18,830 nucleotides of DNA from CAZAMT01 sp964486145. Lineage in GTDB: Bacteria; Bacteroidota; Bacteroidia; Bacteroidales; JAAAOM01. Below the pieces are notes generated by a model. The model saw only the letters and a list, made by a program, of their open reading frames with translations, was not told the origin of the DNA and ran no database searches. The DNA is taken from NCBI GenBank assembly GCA_964486145.1, contig CAZAMT010000046.1:1-18830 (forward strand). Reading direction: 5' to 3'. The position numbers and the translations under genes were made by a program. Numbering within the stretch: the stretch's first letter is position 1; the number at the start of each line of letters is the position of its first letter. Below, piece after piece: positions 15,314 to 18,830 of the stretch.

Positions 15314-16549
15314 TTAATTCAGTAATTCCCGTAATCCTATAATTCCCGATGCAGCCATCACCAGCGTAAAAGCCAGAATCACTCCCAACAGCAGATTTGT
15401 AGCAAGTTTAGCGGTGTAGTTGCCCATGACGCTTTCTTTATTATACATGATCATCATTAATCCGATCACTAAGGGACTGACGATGGCAGCCAGTGCCTGT
15501 GATATTATCATTACCAGTACCGGTCTCCCACCGAAAATAGGTACCACCAGTCCGAGGGATACTCCAAAAAGCACCAGTAAACGGGAGCTTGTCGACTTCA
15601 TGTTCCGTGGAATGTTCAGGTAATCGGCAAAAAGCCAGGGAGCAAGCAGTACTATCGGAAACAGCGATGACAATCCTGCAGCCACAATCCCACCAACAAA
15701 AAGAGAAATGGCAAATCTTCCGGCAAGCGGCTCCAGCAGGTTCACCATATCAATGGCGTTTACCACTTTGAGCCCTCTTACATGTAAGGTGCCTGCCGCG
15801 CTGGCCATGATGGCAATGCTCAGAATGAACATAAGCGAAACGGAAATAAGTGCATCCCTGCGTTCATGCTTCAGGTCTTTGATGCCCCAACCTTTTTCCT
15901 GCACAAGAATGGATCGAACTACATAAAGGATAGCTCCCATCGTGGTGCCCACCATACCTGCCGTAATTAAAAATGCATCTGTGCCCTCAGGTATTCTTGG
16001 AACAAGTCCGTACAATACATCATCGGGATCAGGTATGACCATGAACATGGTTAGAACAAAGGACAGACCCATGATACCTACAAATAGCGCAAGCACTTTT
16101 TCAAAAAACCGGTGTTGCCCCTTCCAGAAAAGACCGTACAAAATGGCTCCGAAGATGATGGAAAGGATCAGCGGACTAAAGCCGTTTCCTGATTTGGTTA
16201 ACGGCCTCGACCATTCCTGAACGGTTTGGGTAACCACAGCCATTACACCCATGCAGGATACCCACTCACTTATCAATAATGATATTAAAATAATGATAGC
16301 AACAAACTTTCCAAATTGGACTTTATAACTGTGTAACACAGTATTTCCGGTAATGGCCGTGTATCGACCGAAAATCATAATCAAAAAAAACGTAAAAATG
16401 CATGATAGAAGCAATGGCCACATGAGTGTCATTCCAAAACTGGCACCTGCCGATGCCATGGTTGTAATACTTCCTGTGCCGATATTGTAACCTATTAAAA
16501 ACAACCCGGGTGCAATGGAGGCCAAAAACAGTCCAATTTTTTTTAACAT
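15314..16549 (-). CDS. Nramp-family-like membrane transporter lacking canonical metal-site motifs (411 aa)
   Basis: An inner-membrane protein with about 11 hydrophobic segments and the Nramp (LeuT-fold) layout: SIAPGLFLIGYNIGTGS in TM1, RYTAITGNTVLHSY after TM2, and MVGTTMGAILYVVRSIL in TM6, followed by DLKHERRDALISV. Metal-transporting Nramps bind the ion with a DPGN motif in TM1 and an MPH motif in TM6. The aligned positions here read G24-T25-G26-S27 and G205-A206-I207, so the Asp, Asn, Met and His ligands are all absent. In Nramp-related groups such changes go with altered or non-metal substrates. As the first gene of a carbohydrate operon, followed after 17 bases by a sugar isomerase, it may import the sugar or acid released by the periplasmic hydrolases. 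A magnesium-like role is possible but the missing ligands argue against iron or manganese. The ATG at 16549 opens TM1 directly. Confidence 0.8.
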   Translation of the reverse strand: MLKKIGLFLASIAPGLFLIGYNIGTGSITTMASAGASFGMTLMWPLLLSCIFTFFLIMIFGRYTAITGNTVLHSYKVQFGKFVAIIILISLLISEWVSCMGVMAVVTQTVQEWSRPLTKSGNGFSPLILSIIFGAILYGLFWKGQHRFFEKVLALFVGIMGLSFVLTMFMVIPDPDDVLYGLVPRIPEGTDAFLITAGMVGTTMGAILYVVRSILVQEKGWGIKDLKHERRDALISVSLMFILSIAIMASAAGTLHVRGLKVVNAIDMVNLLEPLAGRFAISLFVGGIVAAGLSSLFPIVLLAPWLFADYLNIPRNMKSTSSRLLVLFGVSLGLVVPIFGGRPVLVMIISQALAAIVSPLVIGLMMIMYNKESVMGNYTAKLATNLLLGVILAFTLVMAASGIIGLRELLN

Positions 16550-17122
16550 ATTTTATTACTTGTTAATTCTTACTATTTTAACCCGAATAATGCAGGTTAA
16601 ATTACGTCTATATATTTTTTTGTTCACATGTTCATCCTATCAGCCTTTCAAGGTGCCGAAATAATTATCCCAAAACATCATATTAAAATTGGTGAATGTG
16701 TTGTACGCGGATTATATGTATTCATTTGATATAATGAAAGATTATGAGGAATAGCCATCCTTTCTATTTGTCTGTTAACCTGTTTATAAATATTTAAAGT
16801 GAAATTCAGAATGCCTCTGTTATTGAATTGTTCAAAAATAGATACAGCATGTCTTGAATATTGCTGACGAAATTGATTTTTCTGGATCAATCTATCAGGA
16901 AAATTGCACGGCACAACATTTTCTTCTATTCGATTAAGAAAAAGTGAAGTTTTAAGAAAGAAAAAAACAACCACGCTATGAAAAACAATCCTGTGCATTT
17001 AGTTCTGACTTTCCAACAATGACGACAGGATTATTAAATACCCTTACAAACTGACTTATTTAGAATTTGTCATAGTTTACGAAAGTTCTGCAATTATCAT
17101 ATTTTCAAATTGTTGCAACCAA
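16550..17122. other. 573-bp intergenic region between the PLP enzyme and the operon
   Basis: This A/T-rich stretch holds the dyad at 16578-16600 and probably the promoter of the operon. I could not identify a convincing -33/-7 pair. A minus-strand open frame at 16678-16998 encodes 106 residues (opening MHRIVFHSVVVFFFLKTSLF) with no recognisable domain and skewed composition. It could be chance or a decayed gene. No tRNA, rRNA or transposon ends were seen. Confidence 0.4.
16578..16600. promoter_or_regulatory. 23-bp dyad upstream of the carbohydrate operon, candidate operator
   Basis: TTAACC and GGTTAA form perfect 6-bp arms around an 11-base spacer (16578-16583 and 16595-16600). The A/T flanks extend the symmetry imperfectly. 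It lies 29-51 bases before the ATG of the first operon gene, a typical place for a dimeric repressor or activator of LacI, GntR or similar type. No matching regulator gene is in the window. Confidence 0.35.
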
Positions 17123-18322
17123 TCAAAACATATCAAAATCTTTCAGACATGTATAAATCCGATGCCATGTGCGTTCAATGTCATGATCAAGGCCAACAGA
17201 AAAACGCACAAGACCTTCAGACAACCCCATGGATCGCTGTATATCTTCCGGAATTTCTGAGGATGTACTTCTTCCGGAATTGCTGAATAATGTTCTGAAA
17301 TATCCCAGGCTTACTGCCAGGTAACCCACATCTGCATCCTGCATGGCCTGCATAATATCTGATGCTTTTTTTGCTGTTTGAAGGTCTATTGCCAGCATTC
17401 CTCCAAATCCATACTCATTGTTCATTAGTTCAACCATTCTGGAATATTGAGGATAGTTTTTTAATCCCGGATAAATCACCCTGACTCCGGCTTCGTTAAA
17501 TTTTCCGGCAAGGAATAATGCATTTTTGCTGTGTTGTTGCATACGGATGTGCAGCGTATTCAGGTTTTTCAAAATAGAAGAAGAGCGCAGCGGGTCAAGC
17601 ACCGGGCCAAGAAGCATTGCTGTTCCTGAATTTACATCGCTTAATGAATCAATAAATTCATTTGTACCACATATTGCGCCGGCAACACAGTCGTTTTTCC
17701 CATTGATAAATTTTGTCATACTGTAAACAACAATATGAGCACCAAGTTTTGCAGGTGAAATAACCATCGGACTAAACGTATTATCAACAATAAGTTTAAT
17801 TCCAGCGTTATTTGCTATTTCAGTAAGTTTTGGCACATCCGATAATACCAGTAAAGGATTTGTTAGTGATTCGGTATAAATTAACCGCGTGTTTTCTTTT
17901 ATTGTATTTTTTACGGTTTCCAAATCTGAAATATCAACAAATGATACTTCAATGTTGAATTTTGGAAGGTAATTTTTAAGGAAAGCATAGGTGCCCCCGT
18001 AGGTCGTTACGCTGGTTATTATGTGATCACCACATTTACAAAGTTGAAGAATGGCGCAGGTTATTGCGGCCATTCCCGAGGAAGTAATCCATGCCGATTC
18101 GGTTCCCTCCATGGCAGCTAAAGCATCGGCCAGGTACTTATTACTCGGATTCCAGTGGCGCGAATACAGAAAGCAACCTTTTGTTTCACCATGGAAAGTG
18201 TCCACCATCGTATCTGCAGTCATAAATGTAAATGTTGAAGAATCGGTAATCGAGGGGTTTACTCCTCCAAATTCTCCAAATTGATGAAGGTCCTGAATTT
18301 TATTTGCCGGATCAAATTTCAT
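17123..18322 (-). CDS. PLP-dependent Cys/Met metabolism enzyme, cystathionine gamma-synthase family (399 aa)
   Basis: A cytoplasmic fold-type I PLP enzyme of the trans-sulfuration family. Numbering from the M two residues upstream (position 18328), the hallmarks are YSRHWNPS (55-62, PLP phosphate contact from the partner subunit), SSGMAAI (83-89), TYGGTYAFLKNYLPKF (109-124), VDNTF (181-185, with the PLP-binding aspartate D182) and SMTKFINGK (203-211) with the Schiff-base lysine K206. Length fits the family (about 390-420). The Cys typical of methionine gamma-lyase after TYG is Gly here, which favours cystathionine gamma-synthase or O-acylhomoserine sulfhydrylase-type chemistry, though the YSRHWNP subgroup is substrate-ambiguous. 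The codon at 18326-18328 is TTG and the next ATG (18320-18322) starts two residues later, so I used 18322. The gene is on the operon strand but separated by 573 bp and metabolically unrelated, so I do not count it in the glycan locus. Confidence 0.88.
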   Translation of the reverse strand: MKFDPANKIQDLHQFGEFGGVNPSITDSSTFTFMTADTMVDTFHGETKGCFLYSRHWNPSNKYLADALAAMEGTESAWITSSGMAAITCAILQLCKCGDHIITSVTTYGGTYAFLKNYLPKFNIEVSFVDISDLETVKNTIKENTRLIYTESLTNPLLVLSDVPKLTEIANNAGIKLIVDNTFSPMVISPAKLGAHIVVYSMTKFINGKNDCVAGAICGTNEFIDSLSDVNSGTAMLLGPVLDPLRSSSILKNLNTLHIRMQQHSKNALFLAGKFNEAGVRVIYPGLKNYPQYSRMVELMNNEYGFGGMLAIDLQTAKKASDIMQAMQDADVGYLAVSLGYFRTLFSNSGRSTSSEIPEDIQRSMGLSEGLVRFSVGLDHDIERTWHRIYTCLKDFDMF

Positions 18323-18347
18323 AATCAATACAGTTTATATTCTTAAG

Positions 18348-18377
18348 CAAATTATGGTATTATCATGAGCAAGGCAA
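18348..18377 (-). promoter_or_regulatory. Candidate promoter of the PLP enzyme gene
   Basis: On the minus strand a TTG (18377-18375) is followed after 20 bases by TAATTTG (18354-18348), one base short of the Bacteroidota TAnnTTTG -7 element. The spacing fits the -33/-7 layout, and the element lies about 26 bases before the ATG. Confidence 0.35.
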
Positions 18378-18410
18378 TGATATTTCATAGGTTTGTTCCA
18401 ATCATTTAAT

Positions 18411-18469
18411 AAAACATCCATGACAAAGTTTTAACACACACAACCTGTTCCGCCAAAGCAGGAATCATG
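18411..18469. repeat. Intergenic direct repeat, copy 1
   Basis: About 59 bases beginning AAAACATCCATGA and including CAACCTGTTCCGCCAAAG match a second copy 109 bases further on with scattered differences. Both copies share the ATCCATGA and CCTGT(T/C)CCGCCAAAG blocks. The pair looks like an old tandem duplication of an intergenic element. Confidence 0.6.
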
Positions 18470-18479
18470 CTTAAAAGCT

Positions 18480-18508
18480 CTTCGCGTCTTAGCGACTTTG
18501 CGTGAAAT
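18480..18508. repeat. Short interspersed-type element (CTTCGCGTCTTAGCGACTTT)
   Basis: This segment alternates two near-identical phrases, GCGTCTTAGCG and CGACTTTGCGTG. From memory, phrases of this kind recur in intergenic DNA of many Bacteroidota and other environmental bacteria, with no known function. Only one copy is in the window, so its repetitive nature is not shown by the sequence itself. Confidence 0.4.
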
Positions 18509-18519
18509 AAATTTTAAAC

Positions 18520-18577
18520 AAAATATCCATGATTAAGCTTAAAACAAACAACCTGTCCCGCCAAAGATAAAGGATGA
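18520..18577. repeat. Intergenic direct repeat, copy 2
   Basis: Second copy of the element at 18411-18469, beginning AAAATATCCATGA and containing CAACCTGTCCCGCCAAAG. The 40-odd bases between the copies include the CTTCGCGTCTTAGCGACTTT element. Confidence 0.6.
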
Positions 18578-18593
18578 TTATTTGGGTAAATGG

Positions 18594-18676
18594 AACGCAG
18601 ATAACACAGATCGAACGGATTTACGCGGATTTTTTCTATCAGCGATTATCTGTAAAATCAGCGTCAACAGCGTTTT
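18594..18676. repeat. Imperfect inverted-repeat element of the ACGCAGAT...AAATCAGCGT type
   Basis: The left half reads AACGCAGATAACACAGATC and continues through GGATTTACGCGGATTTTTT. The right half reads ATCAGCGATTATCTGTAAAA and TCAGCGTCAACAGCGTT. The right half reverse-complemented gives AACGCTGTTGACGCTGAT and ACAGATAATCGCTGAT, which match the left half imperfectly. Each half is itself built of repeated GCGGAT/CAGCG phrases. Elements with this phrasing are familiar as intergenic, small mobile-looking repeats in environmental genomes. I cannot show other copies here. Confidence 0.5.
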
Positions 18677-18810
18677 AATTTTAATAGTGGTAAATTATAA
18701 ACAGAAATTAGCATCATAAGAATTTTGTATTGATTGCTTTCAAAAACTTCTGTGTATTTTGAACTGGCCTGAGAAATGCTTTTCATAAAGCGTTGAGCGG
18801 AGTTATTCAT
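18664..18810 (-). CDS. Possible small protein, 48 aa, unrecognised
   Basis: An ATG at 18810 opens a frame encoding 48 residues (start MNNSAQRFMKSISQASSKYT, then EVFESNQYKILMMLISVYNL), with a stop at 18664 inside the inverted-repeat element. An in-frame TAA lies 18 bases upstream, so the frame starts here. The first 40 residues have plausible amphipathic composition, but the last few come from repeat-like sequence. It could be a gene start broken by insertion of the repeat, a genuine small protein, or chance. Confidence 0.2.
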   Translation of the reverse strand: MNNSAQRFMKSISQASSKYTEVFESNQYKILMMLISVYNLPLLKLKRC

Positions 18811-18830
18811 TTTGTACCAAATTATTTATG

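Larger units (their letters stand above)
18323..18830. other. 508-bp intergenic, repeat-rich region upstream of the PLP enzyme
   Basis: This stretch holds the candidate promoter (18348-18377), two copies of a roughly 59-bp direct repeat (18411-18469 and 18520-18577), a CTTCGCGTCTTAGCGACTTT-type element (18480-18508), a CAGCG/ACGCAG-type imperfect inverted repeat (18594-18676) and one small open frame on the minus strand (18664-18810). No RNA gene or recognisable protein gene was found. Confidence 0.55.

Noticed and set aside
16678..16998. 106-residue minus-strand open frame as a gene
   Set aside because: No domain, family resemblance or signal peptide; low-complexity start; sits in A/T-rich intergenic DNA. 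Mentioned within the intergenic entry only.
18411..18577. CRISPR array from the direct repeats
   Set aside because: Only two imperfect copies of about 59 bases with a 50-base spacer carrying another repeat-like element, and no cas genes.

Overview
The window looks like chromosomal DNA of a Bacteroidota species, probably an environmental type rather than a classical gut Bacteroides. The signs are a C-terminal type IX secretion (T9SS) sorting domain, an N-terminal carboxypeptidase-regulatory-like domain on a TonB-dependent receptor, a periplasmic two-component-regulator propeller protein, A/T-rich intergenic DNA and promoter candidates of the TAnnTTTG type. The exact genus cannot be read from the sequence.

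All convincing genes lie on the minus strand, so transcription runs from high to low coordinates. The core is a carbohydrate-utilisation locus. In transcription order it holds an Nramp-fold transporter (15314-16549), a TIM-barrel sugar isomerase/epimerase (14382-15296), a GH28-like beta-helix hydrolase (12760-14379), a GH20-like hexosaminidase (10202-12763), an unassigned secreted all-helical protein (8949-10199), a NagB-type sugar-phosphate deaminase/isomerase (8097-8867), a TonB-dependent receptor (5056-7959) and a T9SS-exported beta-helix protein (3484-5025). Gaps run from a 4-bp overlap to about 140 bp. The first five genes are nearly continuous (17, 2, -4 and 2 nt). A 23-bp dyad lies just upstream of the first gene. 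A strong intrinsic terminator (3401-3447) follows the last.

Beyond the terminator are a second secreted beta-helix protein (1662-3395) and a propeller sensor-like protein (72-1397) that stops after nine repeats, without the kinase and regulator modules normal for hybrid two-component systems. Upstream of the locus, after 573 bp with no clear gene, is a PLP enzyme of the cystathionine gamma-synthase family (17123-18322). Beyond it is about 500 bp of repeat-rich intergenic DNA with two kinds of repeat and one small possible ORF.

The working model is inference. A polymer or oligosaccharide carrying N-acetylhexosamine and probably uronic acid or galacturonic-type sugars is bound and cut at the surface by the T9SS beta-helix protein. 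It enters through the TonB receptor, is trimmed in the periplasm by the GH28-like, GH20-like and helical enzymes, and the products are imported (possibly by the Nramp-like protein) and processed by the isomerase and the NagB-like enzyme. There is no SusC/SusD pair, and several core enzymes carry substitutions at canonical catalytic or metal-binding positions, so this may be a non-canonical and incompletely described glycan pathway.
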